64,000 nucleotides of DNA. Origin: Sipunculus nudus (Eukaryota > Annelida > Sipuncula > Golfingiida > Sipunculidae). The stretch spans positions 37,557,695-37,621,694 of the forward strand of contig CM049316.1 of NCBI GenBank assembly GCA_026874595.1, read 5' to 3'. Below are positions 1 to 12,910 of this stretch, piece by piece. A program made the translations under genes and the position numbers. A model generated the notes under the pieces. The model was not told the origin of the DNA and searched no databases. It saw nothing but the letters and a program-made list of their open reading frames with translations. Each line of letters opens with the position of its first letter. Within the stretch, counting starts at the first letter, position 1.

Positions 1-423
1 GCCCTGTTTTATGTTTAGAATTACGGTTGGGTTCGGGTTCGAATTCAGCATGGTCGCCTACGTAGTGTACAAGAACTAACTCGGGACTTTCCAGTAACCA
101 CTACACCTCTCTGGCAAAAGTTCCCTCTTTGGACAATTTATGATACAATTTTTTTTATAATTGGAACCGCTTTTTTACCGCTCGGATAATTCTGTGCAAT
201 TCCCATTGTTTTCCCAGAAATATTGATCGCAGCGCCAATCACGCGAGGACGTGAGGAAAATACTTTTAATATATAAAAACTGGTATCTTGTGGGATAAAC
301 CTTTAATCTTTGAATATAGATGCTGTACTCCATATTACCATCACTTAGATTAACATCATTACATATTTTTCTGAACTTTTACAGTTAGTACTTACTACTT
401 CATATGACACATATAATCATCAC
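1..423. other. No gene seen
   Basis: AT-rich sequence with no open frame, RNA gene or repeat that I can recognise. Confidence 0.5.
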
Positions 424-708
424 TTACATTTTTATAACTACATAATGTTCTATACTTTTATTTTCATAATTTATACTTCCTACATTTAGAAGCATCTCCG
501 TTGGTGACGAGAAACATCTGACCCCCCGGACGGCTGGACCATTGGACACGTGATATTTTTCCCTGTTGTGCAAAATTGTGGCAGCCTCCTGGTAGGTGAG
601 TCTAGATGTTTGCTCGCCGGAAGGAATCACTTTGCAGTGCTGGGAGAGCTTTTCAGTTTCGTCCGGAACCTGGTCTGGTGTTGACGGGCAACCTCCACCA
701 ACGTGCAA
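424..708 (-). CDS. Unassigned ORF fragment of about 94 codons
   Basis: A minus-strand frame with protein-like composition, including the stretch RLTYQEAATILHNREKYH and a cysteine-containing end VRGVRCFSSPTEMLL. I do not recognise the family. It has no partner exon or motif that fixes a function. The frame could be an exon of a host gene or a transposon fragment, or chance. The start is simply the first ATG in the frame. Confidence 0.2.
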   Translation of the reverse strand: MHVGGGCPSTPDQVPDETEKLSQHCKVIPSGEQTSRLTYQEAATILHNREKYHVSNGPAVRGVRCFSSPTEMLLNVGSINYENKSIEHYVVIKM

Positions 709-799
709 GGCTCGTGTGGGGGAAAGGGACGGGAGCGGATCAGTAGGGTTGAGTTTTTTAGGTTGAGTCTGTTTTTACCAGGCTGACGACGGACATCGG

Positions 800-1400
800 A
801 TGAGTTTTTTTTATGTGCGGAACGACGGGTGAGGGGTTATCCGAATTTAGGCTGTCCTGTTTCAGGGTCATCATAGCCAGATCGGATCGGGTCAGCCAGC
901 CCCTCTAGAAAACGAAAACGTGAACCGTCGTCGCTGGGGAATGCTGTGGTATTCAGTTTTTTTGGTATATTCTTTTTCGCAGGTGTTGGTAGAATGGCCG
1001 GGGGGGGGGGGGGGCACTGTTTGTTTTTTATCCGCGTGGCGATGGGTTTCAGTGGAGGTCAGCGGAGTACGTTTTTCACCAGCGGGGCGACGGGATTTGG
1101 CGGATTGTAGTTGACCATGATTTTTACCAGCGGGCCGACGGGATTTGGCGGATAGCAGTTGACGGTGTTTCTTCCCTGCGGGGCGACGGGTTTGGCGTGA
1201 TACTAAGTTACTCTCTCTTTTATTTACGGGGCAACGGGCATTAGTAGAGGCTCGCGGGGTCTGATTATTACCATCGGGGCGACGGGTTTTGCGTGATACT
1301 CTGTTATTCTCTTTTCTACATACGAATCAAGGGGGATTAGTAGAGGCTGGCGGGGTCTGATTTTTACCTGCGGGCCGAGGGCTATTGGTTGAGGTGGCAG
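800..1400. repeat. GC-rich degenerate tandem repeat block
   Basis: The motifs TTTTTACCAGCGGGGCGACGGG and GGCGGAT/GGCGTGATACT recur at irregular spacing of roughly 70-130 bp, and AGTAGAGGCT-GCGGGGTCTGA appears twice near 1230 and 1330. The block is much richer in G+C than its surroundings. A 12-base G run sits near 1001. It could be an old satellite or the GC-rich arm of a transposon. Confidence 0.5.
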
Positions 1401-1659
1401 ACTGCACTATGAAGGTGAACGGTACTGATTCTTTGGGAGAGCCAGCCACTCGTTCTCGTCAAGTACCAGTTCTCAGAGTCCATTCACCTGCAAGTTTCCA
1501 GCTTTAAATGCAGTCATGATGTAGCATAAGGTGTTCAGATGATAACATTCTCGGAGTCGTGTCGGGTGCATTGAACGGCATTAGGCTTGAATATGAGCTT
1601 ACGGCAGGTTAACAGCATTTATATAACTACGGGGGTAGTTCTGGTACCAAGAAAGTGGA

Positions 1660-1880
1660 ACTGCTCATATTTGACATAGTATTTTGTTTTATTTATTGTC
1701 TATAATTATGTTTTAAACCCCATAAATCTGGTCTTAGTGCCAAATAAGTAAACCACAAATTTGACATAGTATTTTATATGTTTTATAATTTCGATATTTC
1801 AATATTAAGTAAACCACATATTTGACATACTATTTTATATGTTTTATAATTTCTATATTTCCATATTTTATGCATACCCT
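1660..1880. repeat. Short AT-rich tandem repeat, about 3 units
   Basis: The phrase CATATTTGACATA-TATTTTATATG, or a close variant, begins near 1668, 1757 and 1816, each time preceded in the later units by AAGTAAACCACA. The units are 60-90 bp and diverged. The AT-rich sequence from 1880 to 2200 shows nothing else. Confidence 0.5.
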
Positions 1881-2214
1881 TTATACCATTAAAAATAACG
1901 ATCTTTATGGTTACGATAATTTCTATATGTAAATGTCAAATTAATCAATTTTAGATTCAAACTATCATTTGTTATCAAATATTTTACTTAAAAATTTATA
2001 TTAAAAAAAATAATAAAAAATATATAATATGCAATAAAATATAATTAGTTATAAACATAAACATTCAAAAGTTTTCATAAATAGAAAATTTGTAAAGAGA
2101 ATATATGATTAGTTTATTAAAAAAGTTTTTCAAACAATATACGTATTTTACAGTCAGTTCCAATCAGTCTGACTCGTAAACGATATAACATATCACAGCG
2201 GGAAAGTCCGACAT

Positions 2215-2540
2215 GTAGGTGGCGGCATCTGTTGAGGCGAATAGGAATCGGTGGGAAGAATTCATTTGGCGGATCTCCGGGCAAGATGGCGGTCGTGGCG
2301 GTCTCCGGATGATCTCCAGGTCGTCTCCGGGTAAAGTTTCCTTGGATTACTCAATTAATACTTTTTACACTTGCAAATTAAGTATCATTTTCGATGCGGC
2401 CGCATTATGAAGTGTATGGGGAAGGTTTAATACGAATCACTACCTTATTAATTAAGATATTGCAATCTCCGGGTTTAATTTTGATCTGCGGCCGGAGATC
2501 TCCGGGTTTTAGATACACCCGGCTGTTCCACAAAATAGGA
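2215..2540. other. GC-rich block with repeated CTCCGGG motifs
   Basis: CTCCGG-type words recur at least six times. The phrase CTCCGGGTTTTAGATACACCC near 2500 is found in inverted, mutated form near 49706 (GGGGGTGTATCTATAAGTCG then CCCGGAGA), so this looks like one arm of a dispersed element. No coding function is assigned to the short frames here. Confidence 0.35.
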
Positions 2541-5500
2541 CATCTTTTCTGTCACACCAGTGTGACGCCAGAAATCGCTCCTGGAATGTAGGGCAGTCAT
2601 GTTTCATGCACATCTCTTCAACACTGTCTCATGGCCTTTTGAGATTAATAAATTTTTATAGGTTACATACATGTAATGTATCACAAAAGAAAAACTTTTG
2701 AGACACCTGTTTATTTTTGTAAATTTGTTAATGAATCAAAATTTACTTAATTCAAACATTTTGTGCAAACCCAAACATTTTTTTCTTCTAGTCCATCTGT
2801 TCCTACATCAGCAAATTTGCATGGTACCACAGTTGACAACCAGGACAAAACACCATTTCTTTATCATAAAAATCTCGACGATTGCATGGACAACACATGG
2901 AAATTTCATGACAAGACGACCGAACAAAAGTTGCTTTCCTTCTCTGTTTTTGGAGAATGGTTCAAACTTTTTTTTTCTCTCGAAACACTTAGTAAGATGG
3001 GACCGCATTTGAAACTCATCATGTCCAGAAACTTCTGATGTCTTTCAACAGCCCTCTCAAACCATTGAATGCAAGAAATTCAACTGCACTCGCAATTGCA
3101 CAAACACCACAGCCAGAATTATTGCTTTGCAGCACTCGACTTAAGCTGCACATTTTAAAGATTGTTGAATTACACTTAGGGTCACTGTAAAGCTGTGTTA
3201 ATTGTATTTTTGTAGCTGATGTGAGGGAGTGATTGTACCCTACAAGCTATCATTCACATGAACTTTATTTTCTTAGGTTTTCAGTGACAAAATCCAATGG
3301 CTATGTCCGTTTTACTGAATCTGTACAGATGGATCTTCAGGAATATAATTAAATTCAACTTCTCTTCCGAAACGCCAAACACCACTTTCCAATATGGGAC
3401 CCTTTACAGTGGGAACTTTATATTTATATAACTTTTTTATGTGGGAACTGCCTTTGTAATATCTTATGAGCAGCAAGCATATGAGAATATGTTAACCACC
3501 CACCCTTCTCAATTAAAATTTTCTCATGAATTTTCAGGTCTTGGTCCCTAATCAAAAATCGTTCTTCTCTTGGATTTTTTTATATGTTTACTTTTAATAT
3601 CAACTTCCATGATGTGAATTGATGTGTGGAACTCGGAGGCATTGCAGAGATATTAACCTTTTTATTTTCCTGCAAATCGGGTTATTCATTTTGATCGTGT
3701 GCATGCATCATGCTCCGTTAGTGATGGACTCTGGCCAGTGTTATGGATTGCTGCAGTTGCTTTGCAATATCTTCATCGTATGATTATTTCACAAGTAACT
3801 GAATGTCTGTTTTCATTCTTTCCTGTTTAGGATTAATCGAATCCTAACACGTTTTTTACTTGCATCTTTTAGAATTGACTTTGCATTTTGTTGGGGCATA
3901 ATCTGACACAGTTTGTTTTACTTCTGTTTTTTTTTTAACATTTTTCATGTGTAGGATTACATTTGACTGGGCCTGAACTGGTTGTCTGGATCAATATCAT
4001 TGGATACTGAATGCTCACTCAGACCAAAATTACTGTCAGCATTGCTCGCATTCATACTTTTTTAAGTTTTGGGGGTGGAAGAGACCATATTTGACTCAGC
4101 GTCTGGAGCTGCCGAAATTTCATAAGTGTAGTCTGAAAGTTTTGGTTGTTTTCTACCAGTTTTTCTATCATCTGTTTTTTTGCTATTCCTATTTAGAAGT
4201 GATAAATTGCACAGCCAGGATTACACACTGTTTATCACAAAGGCTTAATGGATATACCGGTTCTGATAACAGAGTGGTTAATCAGCGGCATGTGTGTCCA
4301 TCAGCTTTTGGATTTGCCTTGTCCGGGCTGGGGCCACTTGGGTGAAGTAAGAAGATTATGGAAGCGACGGTCATTAGGGGTCATAGGAGATCACCAGGGC
4401 AGTGTGCCTTTGTGGACAAGCAATAAATATCTGATAGGGATTGATGCTTGATGAAATATACAGGCGTACCGGTGGTTGACTTTGACACATGAGAGTACTT
4501 GCTGTTTGTCCAGCTGGGAATTATGTCATGAGACATTAACCTAGGGTCAGATTGACGTTGAACGTTCATAATTTGAATGATGTATATACCTTATGCTAAC
4601 CGCCTCGGTATTTTGTAACATTAATTACTAAATGTCAGGTTTGCAAACCAATATGTTTTACATGTACATGTTCTGAGACCACTAAGTGAGGTAAAGGACT
4701 TAAAGCCTTGTTTTAAAAAACATGTAGGTTAAATTTCTGTACACAAGAAACCCATTTGATATAAACATAAAGATCGCTGAATTTCGGGTTATTACAATAA
4801 TATTTAAATGTAGAGCAGAACTATAAAATATTTTGAATGACAATCCAGTTTAGAATTATAAGATATATAATTGATGTTTCTATCAAAATACATTCACAAT
4901 AACTAGATCAGTGGTATTCATTCAATTTGTACATGCAGAACATAAGTTTAAATATATTCAAGTCTACAGTACTATCTATACAGATTTACAAAATAGAAGT
5001 TATGTTATTTAATTTAAGCGACAGCTACGCATAATTAAAGATGGAGCTGTTACTCTTATTTAAGTATTATTAAGCTTATTTAGATCAAGCCCTGAAAGTT
5101 TTAATATAAAAATTATCTGATAAACTGCTTAATTTTGCAAAGATATAGTCATTCTTTGTTAGTAAATTATAACTTGTATACAATTGCAGACACTAGTTGC
5201 CTGGCTGTGTACATGGGAGGCATTAAATATTTGTGGATTACGCTCATGCGCAGTGCATTAAGAAGATGCCTGTTACAGTGGTTATACAAAATTTATATAC
5301 ATATTTATCATATACTTTCTTTTTGTATTTTATTTTTCTATATAATTTTTATGAGTACACACCATTCATGTTTAACATTGAGGGATTTAATCTCAATTAA
5401 GAACCGAAGTAATTAGAAATGTAATGATATTAATGCTTTCATTTTATAAGAATGTACAAAATAATATGAATGGTTTCCAACGATAAAAATTCCCTATGAC

Positions 5501-6180
5501 CATAGTATTTACTGTTAATTGTACTGACAGAGGTTCAATTCAGTTTGATTATTGTACACCTACCAATAATTTTGAAATTAGAAGATGACAATTGAAGCAT
5601 GCACTGTTCTATAATGTAGTAATGCTTCGTAGCCAAAGAAGAACAAATCACTATGATAGTTTATCAAAATGAATCTAAAGTTGTCGAAATGAATTTAAAG
5701 TTGTATTATCTATTTTAGATAATATAACCCGCATTGCTCTTTAAACAGAGATGGGCCTGCATTTCTAAACAGCCTCTATTCTTGTTCAAAAAGTAAATGC
5801 ACTAAATAAAAGGAACATTTTATGTAATAAAGCCCAGCATTTTTAAAGCTGTTGCTATGTTTATATTTGAATATATCGCTTATTTAGCAAATTTCACAAC
5901 ATAAGCCCCTTAAGTATATACAAATGCTAAAAATAATAAAGAATAAACTTATTATATACAATTTATTATCAAGAACTCGGGTCTCCTAGCTGCTGATAAG
6001 AACCGAAAGCACTGATCGCCAAATGCAGTTGCCTTTTAATTTTGGTTGGAAATTTGGCTTGGACAGCACGCACCCGCACATTTTAAAGGAAATAAAACAC
6101 AGTTTTATGGAATAAAATTTAGTCTTAACCTTCAAATTATCAGGACTGATATTATTATTTTAACAAGAAATGAAACAGAA
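2541..6180. other. No recognisable gene
   Basis: About 3.6 kb of AT-rich sequence. Short open frames near 2698-3038 and 4091-4451 have no motif I recognise and overlap each other in different frames, so I do not call them genes. A 21-bp imperfect duplication (ATGAATCTAAAGTTGTC) lies near 5668-5705. This could be host intron or intergenic DNA. Confidence 0.4.
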
Positions 6181-6189
6181 AGACACTTA

Positions 6190-7030
6190 CCAGGCCAGGT
6201 GGAATGATTGGTCTTTAGAAGTGGGTGGCTCTTCACCTTGGTAGGCGACACTGTCGTAAAACCAACCCCAGGGAAAAATAAGAAGCCATACCCTGGAATA
6301 GGGTATAGGAGCTATTTCTTGGGTAATACCAAATTTAAGGCTACAGAAGGCAGGGTATCTGAGGCAGGGTAGATACCCTGCCTTGTGATTGGCTATGGGG
6401 CATCTCTATATTGACTGAATCAGTGTTGATGCCCCACCCCTAGTCAGCTGAAGTCCAGGTCATAGACGAATACTACACCATGTTGAGGGTGGACAGACGT
6501 GTCAATCTGTAAGGATTATAACCTGGTCTAAGATGCACAGGCGACAATCTTACAAGTCTCTGAGTTGATGTATATATTCTTTATTGTAACTATAGAGCAG
6601 AGGGGGCAGCTCATGCTTAGGGGCTGGCCCCCGGTTACAAAACTGACTCTCAACACATCGCATATATCTCAGCAAGATTCATAAAACACAGAGTTACCAA
6701 CCAGAGATTTTCCTGATGTGTCACAATAGATACAATTAAAGAAAGGTCTGCATAGGAGCTGAATGAAAGTGCAATTAGACTGAATAGAGTGGCCATGTAA
6801 TCAAGCCTAAGCAATTACAGTCATTATGTACATACCCGGCAACTCAGGTCTGACACTTGAATACACAAAGTCCCAATTTACTAAAACACCTGCTCCTTAC
6901 ATGTTATAGAATTATGATGAAATACAGAGTGAGAATTGGTTTAATATACTGGCCCTTAGTACATTACAAATCGACCAAGGTCATGTTAACATATGCACAC
7001 AGGGCAAATGTTCGTGTGGTCGTGGCTTGT
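6190..7030. other. Non-coding block with a strong hairpin
   Basis: The 6190-6480 part is richer in G+C and holds several CAGGGTAT/ATACCCTG words. At 6349-6382 two perfect 12-base arms (GGCAGGGTATCT and its complement) flank a 10-base loop. Nothing else is recognised up to 7030. Confidence 0.4.
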
Positions 7031-7034
7031 ACTG

Positions 7035-10000
7035 TAAGATCCAGCAGTTCCTCGTCTTTAGCATGAGTCGAGTATGGCAGGGCAAGCAGCTGCTTGATGA
7101 AGCGATTCATGGCTTAGTTCTCCCTGAAGCTAACTTGCAACCCTAAATCCTGTGCCTATTTCCATACCGCTTGGGCCCCATGGAAAGCAGAGCCCTTCAA
7201 GGAAACCTCGGTAAATACTAAAATAAAAATATATTTTACATGACCATTACTCAAGCATTGGTTTAATAAAGTTAGTACCTAATATAAATTATGTTTATGA
7301 TGGATAAATCAATAACAGTTAAACATGTGGGTTTGATAAAAGGATATAACTAACTATAAAAACTTCGGTGGTTAATTTGTGTAGATTTGTTTTATTATGG
7401 TGGTACCGACATTCAATGTTGTCCCTTAGAATAAAGCAAGTTGGTGTCATAAAAGTGGTACAAGCATGCAATGCCTATTGTATGGTAATATAACTTATAA
7501 TCATGAATCGTTCACATAAAAAGGCACCAAACCATAAAAATTCCTTAAAAAAAAACTTATTTTATCATTAAATCTGCTGTCATACCTAGTCTGAACGCCT
7601 CCCAAACAGCGGCTTCGAAGTCACACACAACTGCTTCCACGTTGCTGGTAAGGTGGGCACGGCGGAACTCTTCCTGAACAACCTGCAAGACTGCGGTAAT
7701 TCACTGTGCGCTTTCCAGGTCTTAGCACATAAGTCAGTGGTACTTGTTTTATCTTGTCTCCACTCTGCACAAAGGCGTAGATTGACCACAATTGCATGAA
7801 TGGATACTTGACCACCTGAAATTAAAGGAGAAAATATTTAAAATATTGAATATTATGAAGAGATATGAATAATAAATGATTCATGGTATGGTAGAAAATT
7901 AGCAGGTACATTTTATATTCCTTATTTACATTTGTTAAAGGCCCTCTAGGTATACTCATAAGTGATAAACAGCCTTGAACAGATGTGGCCAACACTTTAA
8001 AGTAACAAATATACATCTATCCATATTACTTTCCATTACTAAAACAGTAAAAACTTATTCACTAGGTTTTAATTTTAAAACATACAGAAATCATTGAAAG
8101 AATAGATCACATTGAATGTGCCGTCGACAAACATACGACGTTCCAAGCTCAGTAGCCGCTGTTGTTCTTCTGTGTATACTATCAAGTGCCTCCTTGGACC
8201 AACCGTTTCGTTGACATCATTAAGATGTTCAGGGATTTGGTCCCACTGCAGCTCGAAGAGCAGATCTGTAGGGTGTCTTGGCCTCGTGCCTGGTGTGAAG
8301 CGGTTTCTAATTGTACTCAAGTATTGAACCGACACCGGATTCGGAACTCTAGGTCCTTCTGACAAAATAAAAGGAAACCATTTATTTTTGTTTCTACAAG
8401 TCAGAAACAACTCCGATGCATGTCTGTACACAGACAATGTGTGATAGCAGGATAGAACAATTAATCATTTCTATCATTTGGTCATTATGAATACTGCATA
8501 TGGCTTAATTGTGCTCTTTTATGCAATGAAATCTAATAAGTATATTAAACCCGATAAGTATATATTAGAAAAGTATATTCAAAGTTTAACTATACATTAC
8601 TTTTGTGCAGTGAACACCTGATACAACTAACAGCGTGTATACAAAATTGTCAAAACTTTCTTAAATTTTTTATATACTAACCAAGTACAACACTCTCGGC
8701 TACGTTAAACGCAGACTGGGAGGGATTAGACCCCGCCTGGTCATTCGCGGCTCTTACAGCGTTCGTTGCCTGGCTTGTTTGTTGGCGGGTGCTTGCTCCT
8801 GTGAAGTTCTTTCGAAGGGTGCCTCAGCTGGTTCTCTTATCTTAGCATTGCATATTTCAAATGCAGGATTCCCTAGGGTGCATCGCCACAGGACCCCCCA
8901 CTTCAGTAGCTTAGAGTCGCCGTAGGAGTATCTGAAAAGTTTTTAATTCACTTCTATCAGTATATAACAGTGCACAAATTTAATTGTATTTCTGTAACAG
9001 AGTAGGCCCCATACTGAATCGAATTTTATCATGGTACAAAAATATATTACAATGAGAAAAATTAAGTGCAATTATATTAATAAATTAGAAAATTGCACTT
9101 TGTTGTGCTTAATGTAAAGAATATTAATGTATATATATTTTAAAAAAATAAGAACAAATAAATACTTTTATGGAAAGAAATATATTTTATAACATTAACA
9201 GTTTTTAGCCCTCAGCCCTTAGGCTGATGGGCTATTGTCGTCACCCAAGCTGTCCGTCCGTCCGTCTGTCCGGCGTCCGTTAACTTTTACCTTGTGAGCG
9301 GGATATCTTGACAAGAATTCACCGTCAGAATTTTATTTCCTCGGTAAAGATGTATATCGAAAAAATCTCGGTCAAGTTCGAAGATGGGTGACCTTGACCT
9401 ATTTTTCTACATTTTAGAGCTGATTATAGAGAAACACTTAGATGCTTATTACTCAGAAACCATTTGGTGGATTTTCACAAAACGTACTATGATCATTGGG
9501 ACTGATAGCCTGTACCTGCTTCACAAATTTGGTGGCGCCACCTACAATTTCTGATTTTAAATGAATTTTTTTATCGGATTTTTCAACTTTGGGCTTGTGA
9601 GCGGGATATCTCTAAAAGGATTCACCATAGGAATTTCATTTTTTCGGTGAAGATGTATATTGACAAAATCTCGGTCAGGTTCGAAGATGAATGACCTTGA
9701 CCTATTTTTCTACGTTTTAGAGCCGATTATAGAACAAACATTTAGAAGCTTATTTCTCAGAAACCATTGGATGGATTTATACAATTTTTACTATGATCAT
9801 AGGGACTGATGGTCTTTAACTGCTGCACAAGTTTGGGGGCGCCACCTGCAATTTCTTTGGATTTTTCAACTTTGGCCTTGTGAGCGGGATATCTCTAAAG
9901 GGATTCACAAGAGGAATTTTGTTTCTTTGGTGAAGACGTATATCTACAAAATCTTGGTCAAGTTCGAAGATGGGTGACCTTGACCTACTTTTCAAGTCAC

Positions 10001-10483
10001 AGAGCTTATAATAGAATAAAACTTGGAAGCTTATTTTTCAGGAAGCATCTGGTTGATTGTTATGAATCATGGTACATACCTCTCCATTTTAAATTTATAA
10101 CTGAGACATGTACAGATATACATCCATGTGGGAACAGATATTTAGTACTTGTTACTGTTACCACCTCTAAACAATGTTGTTTTGGCTGAGGGCTTTTGTC
10201 AGCTTCTGCTGATATTCTAGTTCAGTTCATATCACCAACTATTTTGGTTTCGACCTTTGCATATAGAGAGGGAATCAATAATTTCAGTATTTCACGGAAG
10301 GTATGAAAATTTGGTCGCATCTTGCACAAGTGATTCGACCAAAAGGGGTGTGCCTCGCTTGCTGCCGCGGGGTATTACCTGGTAGGTAAGATCACTCTCT
10401 TCGTCGTTGTCCGACGGCAGTTTTCTTCTTCTAGTGATGGCATCCAGATAAAGTTCAGAGTCGGACCAAACTTGGTTCTCTGG
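7035..10483 (-). pseudogene. FLYWCH/MULE-type transposase relic with introns
   Basis: Minus-strand blocks read as one split gene. Block a (about 10483-10240) holds an N-terminal leader ending SDLTYQVIPRGSKRGTPLL, like the start of FLYWCH domains. Block b (about 8931-8682) continues with YSYGDSKLLK and a WRCT motif. Block c (about 8358-8111) leads to LLSLERRMFVDGTFNV, containing the first DDE aspartate. Block d (about 7815-7586) has QLWSIYAFVQSGDKIKQVPL and then CDFEAAVWEAFRLG, containing the second aspartate. Block e (from about 7217) has a degraded C-x-F-H-x-x-Q-A-V-W segment. AG acceptors precede b, c, d and e, and GT donors follow b, c and d. Block b needs a frameshift and block e has two in-frame stops. 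The rest of the DDE domain is not seen. MULE with FLYWCH is a known animal transposase architecture; intron phase at a/b is unclear. Confidence 0.72.
9195..10222 (+). mobile_element. Helitron-like non-autonomous element with (GTCC)n and internal tandem repeats
   Basis: At 9207-9233 a hairpin (AGCCCTCAGCC with a near-complement) is followed by a GTCCGTCC run at 9251-9280. Three diverged units of about 290 bp follow, each starting GTGAGCGGGATATCT (9295, 9598, 9881) and each containing AAGATG-GTGACCTTGACCTA. The right end is a small stem-loop (GTCAGC...GCTGAT) three bases before CTAG at 10217-10220. That is the layout of a Helitron 3' end. The same end is seen at 14716-14789. There is no coding capacity. 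It sits inside an intron-like gap of the MULE relic. Helitron assignment is inferred from the terminal structure only. Confidence 0.5.
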
Positions 10484-10489
10484 CTAAAA

Positions 10490-11389
10490 CTGCAAGATTT
10501 TAAATAAAAGAAATGTTTAAACGTTTTAAAAATACAGAAATAATCAAAATTATTCTTGTATATTTACTACAATTATCATTAAGTAAAATTTGTTTGATAT
10601 AATGTTTATTTATAAATATATTCAATATTATAATAATACATTCATTATTTCAAAGTGATAGTTTTTTTTGTAGAATATGTATACAATCGTCAGATAAATA
10701 TAGTGACTACTCACGTGCACATGTGTAGAAATCTCCAGTTCTGCTCCGGCCGTCACTGGCTGTGGTTCCTCTGCCTAAAAGAGTACAGATCATACAATTT
10801 TTTTTAAAACGCAAACTTCTAGACCTATATATTTTAATGCAGATTTTAAAGCGGTCATTTATTATTTAAAATGTTAGTTTTTATTACATTTATACAATCT
10901 AATTAGGTAATGACAAAATTTAATTATGTCTTTAACGGCTGTTGTATGAATGTTAACGTGCTGTGTTAATGTAGCAAATACCATATTGTTCTAAACATTT
11001 AAGTATAGGCGTATCAATTTCTTATTTTTGATTATCTATAATAAGTTGTGATAAAAATAGTGTATAAGTGTAATTTTCGTGTTAATCGGATCTTAAATCA
11101 ATCATTGTAAACATTAAATTATAAATACCAATCACATATTGAACAGAACAATTTTTTTTTATTTTTCAAGAAATAGGCCTCGGGGGCCCAAAATTCCTAC
11201 AAGAATAATACTTCAATAGTACTCAATGATATGAAGGAACGTCAAATAATTTAGGTAAGTAAAGAATAATAAATAGAGGACTTAAAACATTTACATAACA
11301 TACCTCTTAAATATATATCTTATAAAATAGTGAGTATATATATGAATTTCTATTTAACATAACATGATTATTATGTTGTAGCATCATAC
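10490..11389. other. AT-rich spacer, no gene seen
   Basis: This may include upstream introns of the MULE relic. A short minus-strand stretch near 10715-10775 between AG- and GT-like signals could be a small exon, but it is too short to support. Confidence 0.35.
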
Positions 11390-12910
11390 ACCAAGAAACA
11401 TTTTTCTTTCCTTGAAAGCATGAATTATCGGGAACATTTCATCCATATTTCGCAGTTTTCTTGAATTATATTCATAAGGTTCATTGTATATTATTGGCAA
11501 ATATTTATTACGCAAATCAGAGTACTTAGGACATTCGAGCAAAAAAATGTGCTTCATGTTCAATAATATTAAAACCTTTTCTTCAAACAGTATTCACAGA
11601 TACTCTCTTTCGTGTTGACACCCAGTTGACGTCCAACTTCTGTAACTAATCTATGACTAGAAACATCTAAATCTGGCCAATGCATTTCTAAAACCATTGT
11701 AACACACATTTATATATGTTTCAATTGTAAGCATAGATCTGTTTGAAAACTCCATTAGCATAAAATTAACTGCTTATCTTTATAATATTATGCAATTCTT
11801 TTACTGCCAAATCTTTTAATCATTGTTAAATACATTTGAGAAAACTATCAGAATCTCAAACAGATTTTGCCATCCACACAAATCCAGTCTGAAATAAAAA
11901 GGATCGCATATTGGTAGCCCATGTTGTTTTCCACTCATAATCTAGCTTTACAAAAACATATTATAAATGTGTTTGGGATACCTACTATCATCCATATGAA
12001 GACGTCTATGCCAATATTTCAAACAGCGCTCGGAATATTCGGAATATTTAATGAATAAAGGCAGACGCCTTAAATCCCCTAATACTGCTGCGATTATGGT
12101 GCTACTATTTACTTTTAAAATATATTACAGAATTTATATTGTATTTCTATCAACTCAACCCTGCTAAAGCCCCTAAGCTCACTTCCATATAAAATAATTG
12201 ATACAACCATAATATAGAAAATCTTAAAAAGTTCGACATTTAGATGCTGGGATTTATAATCAAATTTTTAATCATACATGTAACCAGATTTACTTGTATT
12301 GCTTGTTGCTTTTGTGTTTTTGCCTAAGAAAGTTTATTAGTAAAGGTGATTCCAAGGTATTTGTAGTAAGATACAAGGTCGAGTTTCTTACCTTCAAAGA
12401 TCCATGTTTCAGATGTTCGTAAAATATCTTCACGTCGACAAACCATTACTTTAAATTTATTTTCATACCATTACTGTTGCAACAATTTGCAATGTTATCT
12501 TTTTGTCTTTGAAGTCTTCCCGGTGTATCTGAAAACATACTATATCATCTGCAAACATTAGAGTAACTAAATTTGGAAGGTGTTCACCAATATAAATCCC
12601 TGGCAACCAAAACTATTTAATGTCAAATAAAACTCATTTATAAATATAGAAATTAATAATGGACCTACCATACTTTCCATACAACCCTATCTCGTTCCTA
12701 AAGTGTAAGAAAAATACCCTGTAGTTCCATTATCTGTAAGAATACATGATCGCATTTGGGAGTACATTGACCTTTTAACTTCTAACATTCTTCCATTACT
12801 ACCATGTTTCAATAATACATACAATAAAATGTCATGTTGGACACAATCAAAAGCCTTAGAAAAATCCATATAAATACAATAGAATCTCTCCCTACTTTTA
12901 CTTAAATATT
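11390..12910 (-). pseudogene. APE-type LINE reverse transcriptase relic (copy G)
   Basis: Reading down the minus strand, the RT motif DFSKAFDCVQHDIL lies at about 12820-12869. It is followed by a G-x-R-x-G-C-like segment near 12690, the catalytic MFADDIV near 12545-12565, and a thumb/C-terminal motif YGSEL-G near 12165. The zinc-knuckle-like tail KHIFLLECPKYSDLRNKYLP lies near 11490-11550. Many stops and frameshifts break it. The YGSE-WG and IERVQ-KFC signatures match the LINE at 16535-18832, so both belong to the same clade, broadly CR1/Jockey-like. The 5' half, including any endonuclease, is missing. Confidence 0.75.

Noticed and set aside
2698-3038. Two overlapping frames of about 100 codons
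   Set aside because: They overlap in different frames and on both strands, with no recognisable motif or splice partner.
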